Source: Pseudomonadota bacterium
GTDB taxonomy: Bacteria > Pseudomonadota > Gammaproteobacteria > Steroidobacterales > Steroidobacteraceae
DNA length: 7,480 bases
NCBI GenBank assembly: GCA_018241455.1
Contig: JAFEDW010000097.1
Location: 1-7,480 of the forward strand
Direction: 5' to 3'
The position numbers were made by a program, and so were the translations under genes. Below the pieces are notes generated by a model that made no database searches, was not told the DNA's origin, and saw nothing but the letters and a program-made list of their open reading frames with translations. Shown here piece after piece: positions 1 to 5,410 of the stretch (positions are counted from its first letter, which is position 1; every line of letters begins with the position of its first letter).

Positions 1-591
1 GGCGTGCCGGTGCTGCTGCTCGACACCGCGGGCCTGCGCGAGGGCGGCGATGTCATCGAGAGCGAGGGCATGCGCCGGGCGCGTGCCGCGATGGCGCAGG
101 CCGACCGCGTGCTGTTCCTCGTGGATGCGCACGCGGATCCGCGCGCCGCCAGTTTCGCCGCCGAGCGCGAACGGCTCCCGTGGCGCGTGCCGGTCACGCT
201 CGTGTACAGCAAACTGGATCTGCTCGATGCCGTCGACGCGCTGCCCGCGCAAGGCGATACCGCCGCGGCGGCGGCTGAAGTGCCGCGCATGGCAGTGTCT
301 GCGCACACCGGCGCCGGGCTCGATGCGCTGCGGGCGCATCTGCTTGATGCCGCCGGATTCCAGCGGCAGGATTCCGGCCTGCTCTCGGCCCGCAGCCGGC
401 ACCTCGAGGCGCTGGCCGCGACCGCGTTGCACGTCGAGGCCGCCGCGGCGCAGTGCCGCGCGGCCGGGCCCGGCGAGCTGGTGGCCGAAGACCTGCGCAG
501 CGCGCAGCGCGCGCTCGGCGAGATCACCGGCGCCGGCACCGCCGATGAATTGCTGGGACGCATCTTCGCGAGCTTCTGCATCGGAAAATGA
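1..591 (+). CDS. mnmE: tRNA uridine-5-carboxymethylaminomethyl modification GTPase MnmE, C-terminal part
   Basis: This is the last 196 residues of MnmE (TrmE); the 5' end lies outside the window and the reading frame is open from base 1. MnmE is a GTPase that works with MnmG to install the cmnm5/nm5 group on U34 of certain tRNAs, using a methylene-tetrahydrofolate one-carbon unit. The G3 motif DTAGLR is at fragment residues 8-13. The G4 position reads SKLD (70-73) where NKxD is usual. The G5-like SAHTG follows. The rest is the C-terminal helical domain, ending in the family's diagnostic FCIGK, with the functional cysteine four residues from the end. E. coli MnmE is 454 residues and the visible part aligns with its end without obvious gaps. 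The stop codon overlaps the next gene's ATG (ATGA). Family assignment is secure. The Ser in G4 is a directly seen oddity. Confidence 0.97.
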   Translation, partial: GVPVLLLDTAGLREGGDVIESEGMRRARAAMAQADRVLFLVDAHADPRAASFAAERERLPWRVPVTLVYSKLDLLDAVDALPAQGDTAAAAAEVPRMAVSAHTGAGLDALRAHLLDAAGFQRQDSGLLSARSRHLEALAATALHVEAAAAQCRAAGPGELVAEDLRSAQRALGEITGAGTADELLGRIFASFCIGK

Positions 592-1103
592 CTGTTGCGG
601 CCACATTTCCGATCGAAGGCGGATGCGATTGCCGCGCGATCCGCTATCGCATGGCCAGCTCGCCATTGTTCGTGCATTGCTGCCATTGCCGCTGGTGCCA
701 GCGCGAATCCGGCGCCTCGTTTGCGCTGAACGCGATGATCGAGGCCGACCGCATCACGAATCTCGCGCAGGACCCCGAGCTCGTGCACACGCCTTCGGCC
801 AGCGGCGCCGGGCAGGTGATCGCCCGCTGCCCGCATTGCCGGCTGGCGGTGTGGAGCCACTACGCGGGCTCGGGACCGGCCGTGCGTTTCATCCGCGTCG
901 GCACGCTCGATGATCCGGACGCGCTGCCGCCGGACATCCACATCTTCACCGCCTCGAAGCAGCCCTGGGTCGTGTTGCCCGCGGGAATTCCGGCAGTTCC
1001 AGAGTATTACGATCGCGAGGCATATTGGCCGTCGGCCAGCCTAGAGCGGCGGCGCGCGCTGCTGCCCCTGATCGAGGCCTGGCGCAACAGGAAGCCGTCG
1101 TGA
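588..1103 (+). CDS. GFA (glutathione-dependent formaldehyde-activating)/CENP-V-type zinc-binding protein
   Basis: A 171-residue protein of the GFA/CENP-V fold. It shows the classic zinc-ligand layout: GGCDC near the N terminus (Cys13, Cys15), then CCHCRWC (Cys31, Cys32, Cys34, Cys37), then RCPHC (Cys81, Cys84). After these come the conserved RVGTLDDP and HIF..SKQPW blocks typical of the family. Members bind one structural and one catalytic zinc. The founding member catalyses or helps formation of S-(hydroxymethyl)glutathione from formaldehyde, but most homologues have no proven substrate, so I do not assign that reaction. The start ATG overlaps the mnmE stop by 4 nt. The only purine-rich stretch (GGAAA) is too close to the ATG to be a good ribosome site, so translation is probably coupled to mnmE. 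It sits between the two partner genes mnmE and mnmG. The fold is confident; the function is open. Confidence 0.9.
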   Translation: MTVAATFPIEGGCDCRAIRYRMASSPLFVHCCHCRWCQRESGASFALNAMIEADRITNLAQDPELVHTPSASGAGQVIARCPHCRLAVWSHYAGSGPAVRFIRVGTLDDPDALPPDIHIFTASKQPWVVLPAGIPAVPEYYDREAYWPSASLERRRALLPLIEAWRNRKPS

Positions 1104-1180
1104 AATTCCGCCCCAAGGCGCCCAGCCTGCATCTCGCCGCCAGCGCGCGGATCGGTGAACGGAAGACGGGCCGGCGCTAA
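1100..1180 (+). CDS. possible 26-residue basic micro-ORF between the GFA gene and mnmG
   Basis: A GTG at 1100 overlaps the GFA-gene stop (GTGA) and opens a 26-codon frame ending in TAA at 1178-1180, eight bases before the mnmG ATG. The peptide would begin MKFRPKAPSLHL and end in ERKTGRR. It is strongly basic, with no membrane segment and no family I recognise. Most of its third positions are G or C, as in the neighbouring genes. The tight fit at both ends and the codon bias argue for coding. Its shortness, the GTG start, and the fact that stop codons are rare in GC-rich DNA argue for chance. It could be a coupling or leader peptide, a decayed gene end, or nothing. It has no Shine-Dalgarno of its own. 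Confidence 0.25.
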   Translation: MKFRPKAPSLHLAASARIGERKTGRR

Positions 1181-1183
1181 GAT
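1155..1183 (+). promoter_or_regulatory. weak candidate promoter of mnmG
   Basis: TAAGAT at 1178-1183 matches the -10 consensus at four of six positions. GTGAAC at 1155-1160, 17 bp upstream, matches the -35 consensus at only three. The -10 ends five bases before the mnmG ATG, so a transcript starting the usual 6-8 bases downstream would begin at or next to the A of the ATG, giving a leaderless message. This fits the absence of any Shine-Dalgarno before mnmG. It is an inference from weak motifs. Confidence 0.25.
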
Positions 1184-1188
1184 ACCCC

Positions 1189-3102
1189 ATGCATCCTCGC
1201 GAGCACTTTGATGTCATCGTCGTTGGCGGCGGCCACGCCGGCTGCGAGGCCGCGCTGGCCGCGGCGCGGAGCGGGGCGCGCACGCTGCTGCTGACGCAGA
1301 ACCTCGAGCAGCTCGGCGCGATGAGCTGCAACCCGGCGATCGGCGGCATCGGCAAGGGCCACCTGGTGCGCGAGATCGACGCGCTCGGCGGCGCGATGGC
1401 GCGCGTCGCGGACCGGGCCGGCATCCAGTGGCGCACGCTGAACGCGAGCAAGGGCCCGGCGGTGCGCGCGACGCGCGCGCAGGCCGACCGGCAGCTCTAC
1501 AAGCGTGCGATGCGCACGCGGCTCGAGAACCAGCCGAACCTGTCGCTGTTCCAGCAGGAAGTCGCCGACCTCGTGCTCGAGGGCGATGCAGTGCGTGGCG
1601 TCGTCACGGCCACCGGCATCGTGTTCGGCGCGCGCGCGGTCGTGCTCACCGTCGGCACGTTCCTAGGGGGACGCATCCACGTCGGACTCGACAACCATGC
1701 GGGCGGTCGCGCCGGCGATCCGCCGTCGAACCTGCTCGCCGCGAAACTGCGCGAGCGCATGCCCCGCACCGGTCGTTTGAAGACCGGCACGCCGCCGCGC
1801 ATCGACGGCCGCAGCATCGATTATTCCTCGCTCGAGCCGCAGCCCAGCGACTCGCCGCTCCCGGTATTTTCGTTTCTGGGAAGTGTCAATGAACATCCAA
1901 ATCAGGTTGATTGTCACATAACGCATACCAATGACCGGACGCACGAGATCATCCGTTCGGGGCTAGACCGCTCGCCGATGTACAGCGGCGTGATCGAGGG
2001 CGTGGGTCCGCGTTACTGCCCTTCGGTCGAAGACAAGGTGCAGCGATTCGCCGCGCGCAGCTCGCACCAGATCTTCATCGAGCCCGAGGGCCTCGACACG
2101 CACGAGATCTATCCAAACGGCATCTCGACCAGCCTGCCCTATGACGTACAGCAGCGTTTCGTGCGCAGTATCGCCGGGTTCGAAAACGCGCACATCACGC
2201 GCCCGGGCTACGCGATCGAGTACGACTATTTCGATCCGCGCGATCTCAATGCCTCGCTCGAAACGCGCAGCGTGCCCGGCCTGTATTTCGCCGGGCAGAT
2301 CAACGGCACGACCGGCTACGAAGAGGCCGCGGCGCAGGGCCTGCTCGCCGGGCTGAACGCCGCGCGCGCGACCCAGGGCGAGGCGCCGTGGATCCCGGCG
2401 CGGAGCGAAGCGTACCTGGGCGTGCTGGTCGATGACCTGGTCACGCAGGGGGCCGCCGAGCCCTATCGCATGTTCACCAGCCGCGCCGAGCATCGGCTGC
2501 TGCTGCGCGAGGACAACGCCGATGAGCGCCTCACGCCAGCCGGCCGCGCGATGGGCCTCGTCGACGACGAGCGCTGGCGTTTCTTCTCCGCCAAGCGCGA
2601 CGCCATCGCGCGTGAAACGGCGCGCTTCGAAGCGCGGCGGATTCGCGCCGATGAGCCCGACGCGAGCTGGTGCGCGCGGGTGCTGGGCGGCGAAACCTTG
2701 AGCCGCGACCTGACCGCGATGGAACTGCTGCGCCGTCCGGGCGTCAGCTACGACGATGTGCTCGAGCTGGTGGGAACGGAGTCAGGCGTCGACGGCGGCG
2801 ACCACGCCGGCGAAGAACGGCTAGGGCCACAATTGCGCACCGCGCTCGAAGTGCGCGCCCGCTACAGCGGCTACATCGAGCGCGCGCAGGCCGAGATCGA
2901 GCGTTTGCGGCAACATGAAAACACGCCGCTTCCGCTGCACCTCGACTACGGCTCGCTCGCCGGGCTCTCCAACGAGGTGCGGCAGAAGCTCGGCGAGATC
3001 CGGCCCGCGACGCTGGGGCAGGCCGCGCGCGTGCCCGGCGTGACGCCGGTGGCGGTGTCGATCCTGCTGGTGCACCTGAAGAAAAGGCGCCTCAGCGCCT
3101 AG
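1189..3102 (+). CDS. mnmG: tRNA uridine-5-carboxymethylaminomethyl modification enzyme MnmG (GidA)
   Basis: A complete 637-residue MnmG; the E. coli protein is 629. It is the FAD- and NADH-dependent partner of MnmE in making (c)mnm5U34 in tRNA. The N-terminal Rossmann motif GGGHAGCEAA is at residues 13-22. MSCNPAIGGIGKGH contains Cys47. RLKTGTPPRID follows, then GPRYCPS with the catalytic Cys277. The second FAD-contacting block AGQINGTTGYEEAAAQG is at about 368-384, and the C-terminal helical MnmE-binding domain ends GVTPVAVSILLVHLKK. Cys47 and Cys277 fall at exactly the E. coli numbers, which fixes the ATG at 1189 as the start. There is no recognisable ribosome site before it. Codons for residues 225-248 are markedly AT-rich, including ATA, GTA and TTT, unlike the rest of the gene. 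rsmG, which often follows mnmG, is absent here. Confidence 0.98.
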   Translation: MHPREHFDVIVVGGGHAGCEAALAAARSGARTLLLTQNLEQLGAMSCNPAIGGIGKGHLVREIDALGGAMARVADRAGIQWRTLNASKGPAVRATRAQADRQLYKRAMRTRLENQPNLSLFQQEVADLVLEGDAVRGVVTATGIVFGARAVVLTVGTFLGGRIHVGLDNHAGGRAGDPPSNLLAAKLRERMPRTGRLKTGTPPRIDGRSIDYSSLEPQPSDSPLPVFSFLGSVNEHPNQVDCHITHTNDRTHEIIRSGLDRSPMYSGVIEGVGPRYCPSVEDKVQRFAARSSHQIFIEPEGLDTHEIYPNGISTSLPYDVQQRFVRSIAGFENAHITRPGYAIEYDYFDPRDLNASLETRSVPGLYFAGQINGTTGYEEAAAQGLLAGLNAARATQGEAPWIPARSEAYLGVLVDDLVTQGAAEPYRMFTSRAEHRLLLREDNADERLTPAGRAMGLVDDERWRFFSAKRDAIARETARFEARRIRADEPDASWCARVLGGETLSRDLTAMELLRRPGVSYDDVLELVGTESGVDGGDHAGEERLGPQLRTALEVRARYSGYIERAQAEIERLRQHENTPLPLHLDYGSLAGLSNEVRQKLGEIRPATLGQAARVPGVTPVAVSILLVHLKKRRLSA

Positions 3103-3138
3103 CTGCTGCCGGGCGCCCGACCCGTAAATCCAGCGACG

Positions 3139-3155
3139 GCGGCGCCTTGCGCCGC
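3139..3155 (+). terminator. GC-rich hairpin after mnmG, possible terminator
   Basis: GCGGCGC, loop CTT, then GCGCCGC form a perfect 7-bp stem 37 bases after the mnmG stop. No T-run follows, so it is not a canonical intrinsic terminator. It may slow polymerase, protect the mRNA 3' end, or be incidental to GC-rich DNA. A shorter 6-bp stem (AGGCGC/GCGCCT, 3085-3100) overlaps the very end of mnmG. Confidence 0.3.
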
Positions 3156-3177
3156 TCAGGGCCCGCGGGTGTATGCT
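3147..3177 (+). promoter_or_regulatory. weak candidate promoter of qmcA-nfeD
   Basis: TATGCT at 3172-3177 is a four-of-six -10 match about 40 bp before the qmcA start. The best -35 partner, TTGCGC at 3147-3152, matches three of six with a long 19-bp spacer. It also lies inside the preceding hairpin, so one of the two readings may be wrong. A start near 3184 would leave a leader of about 33 nt containing the ribosome site. Confidence 0.2.
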
Positions 3178-3203
3178 GGCCGGCAACAAGTCCCCTTGCC
3201 GCT

Positions 3204-3207
3204 GGAG
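3204..3207 (+). promoter_or_regulatory. ribosome binding site of qmcA
   Basis: GGAG, nine bases before the ATG at 3217. It supports that ATG over the in-frame ATG at 3169, which would add 16 residues in front of the membrane helix and has no comparable site. Confidence 0.7.
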
Positions 3208-3216
3208 TGCGTCCAA

Positions 3217-4155
3217 ATGTTCGGGTTCGACATCAATTTCGTGCCGATCGCCATCGTGGTCGCGGCGCTGGTCTTTGCGTCCAAGGCCTGGCTGACGGTG
3301 CCGCAGGGTTTCCAGTACACGCTCGAGCGCTTCGGCAAGTTCAAGAAGACCATGGAGCCGGGTTTCCACCTGATCACGCCGTTCTTCGAGCGCGTCGGCC
3401 GGCGCATGAACATGATGGAGCAGGTGCTGGATGTCGCGCGCCAGGAAGTCATCACCAAGGACAACGCGATGGTCGGCGTCGACGCCGTCGTGTTCTACCA
3501 GGTGCAGGATGCCGCCAAGGCCGCCTACGAGGTCGACAACCTCAGGCTCGCGGTCGTGAACCTGACGATGACCAACATCCGCACCGTCGTCGGCGCAATG
3601 GACCTCGACGAAACGCTCTCGAAGCGCGATGACATCAACCACCGGCTGCTGCGCGTGGTCGACGACGCGACGATGCCCTGGGGCATCAAGGTCACGCGCA
3701 TCGAGATCAAGGACATCCAGCCGCCGCAGGACCTGATCGATTCGATGGGCCGGCAGATGAAGGCCGAGCGCGACAAGCGCGCCAACATCCTCGAGGCCGA
3801 GGGCCTGCGACAGTCGGCGATCCTCAAGGCGGAAGGCGAGAAGCAGGCCACGGTGCTGCAGGCCGAGGGCGCGCGTGAAGCAGCGTTCCGCGCGGCCGAA
3901 GCGCGCGAGCGCACCGCCGAGGCCGAAGCCAAGGCGACGTCGATGGTTTCGGAGGCGATCGCCAAGGGCAACGTGCAGGCGCTGAATTATTTCGTCGCGC
4001 AGAAATACGTCGAGGCGCTGAAGGAATTCGCCGGCTCGCCGAACCAGAAGGTGTACTTCATGCCGGTGGAAGCCACAGGGCTCCTGGCATCGGTCGGCGG
4101 CATCGCGGAACTCGCGAAAGACGCGCTGAAACAGGCGCCGGGCGCGGCGCGCTAG
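3217..4155 (+). CDS. qmcA: SPFH/stomatin-family membrane protein QmcA
   Basis: A 312-residue SPFH (stomatin/prohibitin/flotillin/HflK) protein, close in length and sequence to E. coli QmcA (305). A short N-terminal membrane segment covers about residues 6-22. The SPFH domain starts at VPQGFQYTLERFGKF (28-42) and contains the family blocks MNMMEQVLDV (64-73), NLTMTNIRTVVG (115-126) and PWGIKVTRIEIKDIQPP (154-170). An Ala/Glu-rich coiled coil with repeated AEG units spans about 180-250. The stomatin C-terminal region NYFVAQKYVEAL follows. Such proteins form large membrane-anchored ring or cage oligomers linked to membrane microdomains and protease control. The NfeD-type partner starts on its stop codon, the usual pairing for this family. 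The start at 3217 is chosen for its GGAG site and its fit to E. coli QmcA. The mechanistic role here is inferred from the family. Confidence 0.95.
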   Translation: MFGFDINFVPIAIVVAALVFASKAWLTVPQGFQYTLERFGKFKKTMEPGFHLITPFFERVGRRMNMMEQVLDVARQEVITKDNAMVGVDAVVFYQVQDAAKAAYEVDNLRLAVVNLTMTNIRTVVGAMDLDETLSKRDDINHRLLRVVDDATMPWGIKVTRIEIKDIQPPQDLIDSMGRQMKAERDKRANILEAEGLRQSAILKAEGEKQATVLQAEGAREAAFRAAEARERTAEAEAKATSMVSEAIAKGNVQALNYFVAQKYVEALKEFAGSPNQKVYFMPVEATGLLASVGGIAELAKDALKQAPGAAR

Positions 4156-4613
4156 TGGATTACGCGGCCATGACGAACTTCGTCTCCAGCCTGCAGTGGT
4201 GGCATTGGTGGATTGCCGCGGCGTTGCTCGGCATCGTCGAGGCGATGATGCCCGGCGCGGTCGCGATCTGGTTTGCCGCTGCCGCCGCGATCATCGGCGC
4301 GCTGCTGCTGGTGATTCCGATTCCCTGGCAGCTGCAGCTGGTGCTGTTCGGCGCGCTGTCGATCGGGGCGCTGGCCTGCTGGCGCTACTGGAAGCGCGAG
4401 CATCCGGAAACCTCCGACCAGCCGCGGCTGAACCAGCGCGCGGCGCAGTACATCGGCCAGGTGTGTGTGCTCAGCGAGCCGATCGTGCAGGGTTCGGGCA
4501 AGGCGCGCGTCGGCGACGGGTTCTGGAAAGTGCGCGGGCCGGATCTGCCGGCCGGCACGGCTGTGCGCGTCAAGGCAGTCGAGGGAGTCGTGCTGATCGT
4601 CGAATCGACCTGA
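4155..4613 (+). CDS. short NfeD-family membrane protein, partner of QmcA
   Basis: A 152-residue short-form NfeD-like protein. Hydrophobic segments at about 18-33, 36-56 and 59-78 form the membrane domain, with the motif GIVEAMMPG (26-34) at the first turn. A soluble C-terminal OB-fold of about 60 residues (95-150) carries IGQVCVLSEPI, GDGFWKVRG and G..VRV..VEG, typical of NfeD. NfeD proteins are encoded next to SPFH/stomatin genes and are thought to bind or shape the SPFH assembly; E. coli ybbJ beside qmcA is the comparable pair. The start chosen is GTG, overlapping the qmcA TAG by one base. An in-frame ATG at 4170 would remove five residues and leave every domain intact, and neither start has a strong ribosome site, so the exact N terminus is uncertain. 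The family call is solid. Confidence 0.9.
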   Translation: MDYAAMTNFVSSLQWWHWWIAAALLGIVEAMMPGAVAIWFAAAAAIIGALLLVIPIPWQLQLVLFGALSIGALACWRYWKREHPETSDQPRLNQRAAQYIGQVCVLSEPIVQGSGKARVGDGFWKVRGPDLPAGTAVRVKAVEGVVLIVEST

Positions 4614-4652
4614 GCCGGACGGCGGGCTTCGGGGCCAAGGGCTCCAGGTCGG

Positions 4653-4660
4653 GGAGGGAG
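4653..4660 (+). promoter_or_regulatory. ribosome binding site of the CBS-domain gene
   Basis: GGAGGGAG just before the ATG at 4663. The GGAGG part is five bases from the start codon. It is the strongest ribosome site on the plus strand here and fixes the start. Confidence 0.75.
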
Positions 4661-4662
4661 CG

Positions 4663-5094
4663 ATGGCTACGGTAGCGCAATTACTGGGCCAGAAGCCCAA
4701 AGGGCTGTTCAGCGTTGCGCCGGACGCGCCGGTGCTCGAGGCCATCCGCGCGATGGCCGAACATGGCGTCGGCGCGCTGCTGGTGATGCAGGGCGAGCAG
4801 CTCGCCGGCATCGTCTCCGAGCGCGACTACGCGCGCAAGGTGATCCTCATGGGCCGCTCCTCGAGCGACACGCCGGTCAGCCAGATCATGACCGCGCAGG
4901 TGATCACGGTCGCGCCCTCGCAGTCGACGCAGCAATGCATGCAGCTGATGACCGACCGGCGCGTGCGGCATTTGCCGGTGGTCGATGCGGGCAGGGTGGT
5001 CGGGATGCTGTCGATCGGAGATCTGGTGCGGGCGGTGCTGGCCGAGCAGGCGCAGACGATCGAGCAGCTGGAGCACTACATCCATCACGGATGA
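4663..5094 (+). CDS. two-CBS-domain protein
   Basis: A 143-residue soluble protein made almost entirely of one Bateman module. CBS1 spans about residues 10-63 and ends in GIVSERDYARKV (49-60). CBS2 spans about 72-128 and ends in GMLSIGDLVRAV (114-125). Both carry the G-h-h-S-x-x-D signature whose Ser and Asp typically contact the ribose and phosphates of an adenine nucleotide, so binding of AMP, ATP or a related ligand is likely but not shown. There is no catalytic or DNA-binding domain. The C-terminal tail is Glu/Gln/His-rich (EQAQTIEQLEHYIHHG). Free-standing CBS pairs of this size act as ligand-sensing regulators of other proteins; the target here is unknown. It lies 49 bp after nfeD on the same strand and may be cotranscribed with qmcA-nfeD. 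It is followed by a hairpin. Confidence 0.9.
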   Translation: MATVAQLLGQKPKGLFSVAPDAPVLEAIRAMAEHGVGALLVMQGEQLAGIVSERDYARKVILMGRSSSDTPVSQIMTAQVITVAPSQSTQQCMQLMTDRRVRHLPVVDAGRVVGMLSIGDLVRAVLAEQAQTIEQLEHYIHHG

Positions 5095-5101
5095 GGCTTG
5101 A

Positions 5102-5122
5102 GGATTCAGTTCAGGTGAATCC
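5102..5122. terminator. hairpin between convergent genes, possible bidirectional terminator
   Basis: GGATTCA, loop GTTCAGG, TGAATCC form a perfect 7-bp stem with a 7-base loop. It begins eight bases after the CBS-gene stop and lies nine bases beyond the stop of the small minus-strand ORF ending at 5131. Its position between two converging stops is where a shared terminator is expected. Neither side carries a T-run, so termination is inferred from position and symmetry only. Confidence 0.4.
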
Positions 5123-5130
5123 AGCGCGGG

Positions 5131-5289
5131 CTACGCCTGAGCCGGCGAACTCACTCCGAAGCGCGCCGCTTCCACCCGCCGCCACAAGGCCCGCAATTCC
5201 CTCGACTGCCTGCGGGCCGCGATCCGCTTCGACCAGGCCCGCGCGGCAGCGAGCGAAGGACGGGTCGGTTTGTACAACTGGGCCGTCAT
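5131..5289 (-). CDS. small basic hypothetical protein (52 aa)
   Basis: A minus-strand frame of 52 codons starting MTAQLYKPTRPS and rich in Arg and Ala (AAARAWSKRIAARRQSR, RALWRRVEAARFG). It has no membrane segment and would probably form a basic amphipathic helix. About 83% of its third positions are G or C by my count, in line with real genes here. It begins 11 bases after the stop of the 32-residue membrane peptide and has no clear ribosome site, so it would depend on coupling. The frame stays open upstream to an ATG near 5412, but that extension would overlap the membrane-peptide gene and has no ribosome site. The basic helix vaguely recalls DUF1127-type small proteins, but the characteristic C-terminal motif of that family is not visible, so I make no assignment. 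It may be spurious. Confidence 0.4.
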   Translation of the reverse strand: MTAQLYKPTRPSLAAARAWSKRIAARRQSRELRALWRRVEAARFGVSSPAQA

Positions 5290-5300
5290 GAGCCGCGTGC

Positions 5301-5399
5301 TCAGGCAATCACGGCCGCGGTGGAAGTCGCGAAAATCACCACCTGGACGACCGTCACGAGGACGGCGGCGAGGAAGCCGAAAGTCTTGTGCGTGTTCAT
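5301..5399 (-). CDS. 32-residue single-membrane-helix small protein
   Basis: A minus-strand frame starting MNTHKTFGFLAAV. A short polar, slightly basic N terminus (residues 1-6) is followed by one long hydrophobic stretch to the end (about residues 7-32), rich in Val, Ala and Thr. It would fit a single membrane helix with the N terminus probably in the cytoplasm. The start is decided by a GGAG site seven bases upstream; an ATG two codons earlier is too close to that site. No family name is recognised. It lies about 210 bp downstream of cydX on the same strand, and its stop is 11 bases before the 52-residue ORF. Small one-helix subunits such as CydX and CydH exist for bd oxidases, but nothing here proves that link. 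It could equally be an unrelated membrane peptide. Confidence 0.55.
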   Translation of the reverse strand: MNTHKTFGFLAAVLVTVVQVVIFATSTAAVIA

Positions 5400-5406
5400 G
5401 ATCATT

Positions 5407-5410
5407 CTCC
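5407..5410 (-). promoter_or_regulatory. ribosome binding site of the 32-residue ORF
   Basis: On the minus strand GGAG stands seven bases before the ATG at 5399. It selects MNTHK as the start over the upstream ATG-ATC pair. Confidence 0.55.

Noticed and set aside
1884..1889. Perfect TTGACA on the minus strand within the AT-rich patch of mnmG, as an antisense promoter
   Set aside because: At 15-18 bp spacing the available -10 hexamers match very poorly, so no promoter is claimed.
3085..3102. 6-bp hairpin AGGCGC/GCGCCT at the end of mnmG as a terminator
   Set aside because: It overlaps the last codons and the stop, is short, and has no T-run. The longer stem at 3139-3155 is the better candidate.
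3169..3216. Upstream ATG adding 16 residues to QmcA
   Set aside because: It lies within or before the candidate promoter region, has no ribosome site, and would put polar residues before the membrane helix. The ATG at 3217 has GGAG and fits E. coli QmcA.
2821..3642. 273-codon minus-strand frame across the mnmG end and the qmcA start, rich in His, Asp and Arg
   Set aside because: It is antisense to two certain genes, shows no family motif, and has the low-complexity composition typical of opposite-strand frames in GC-rich DNA.
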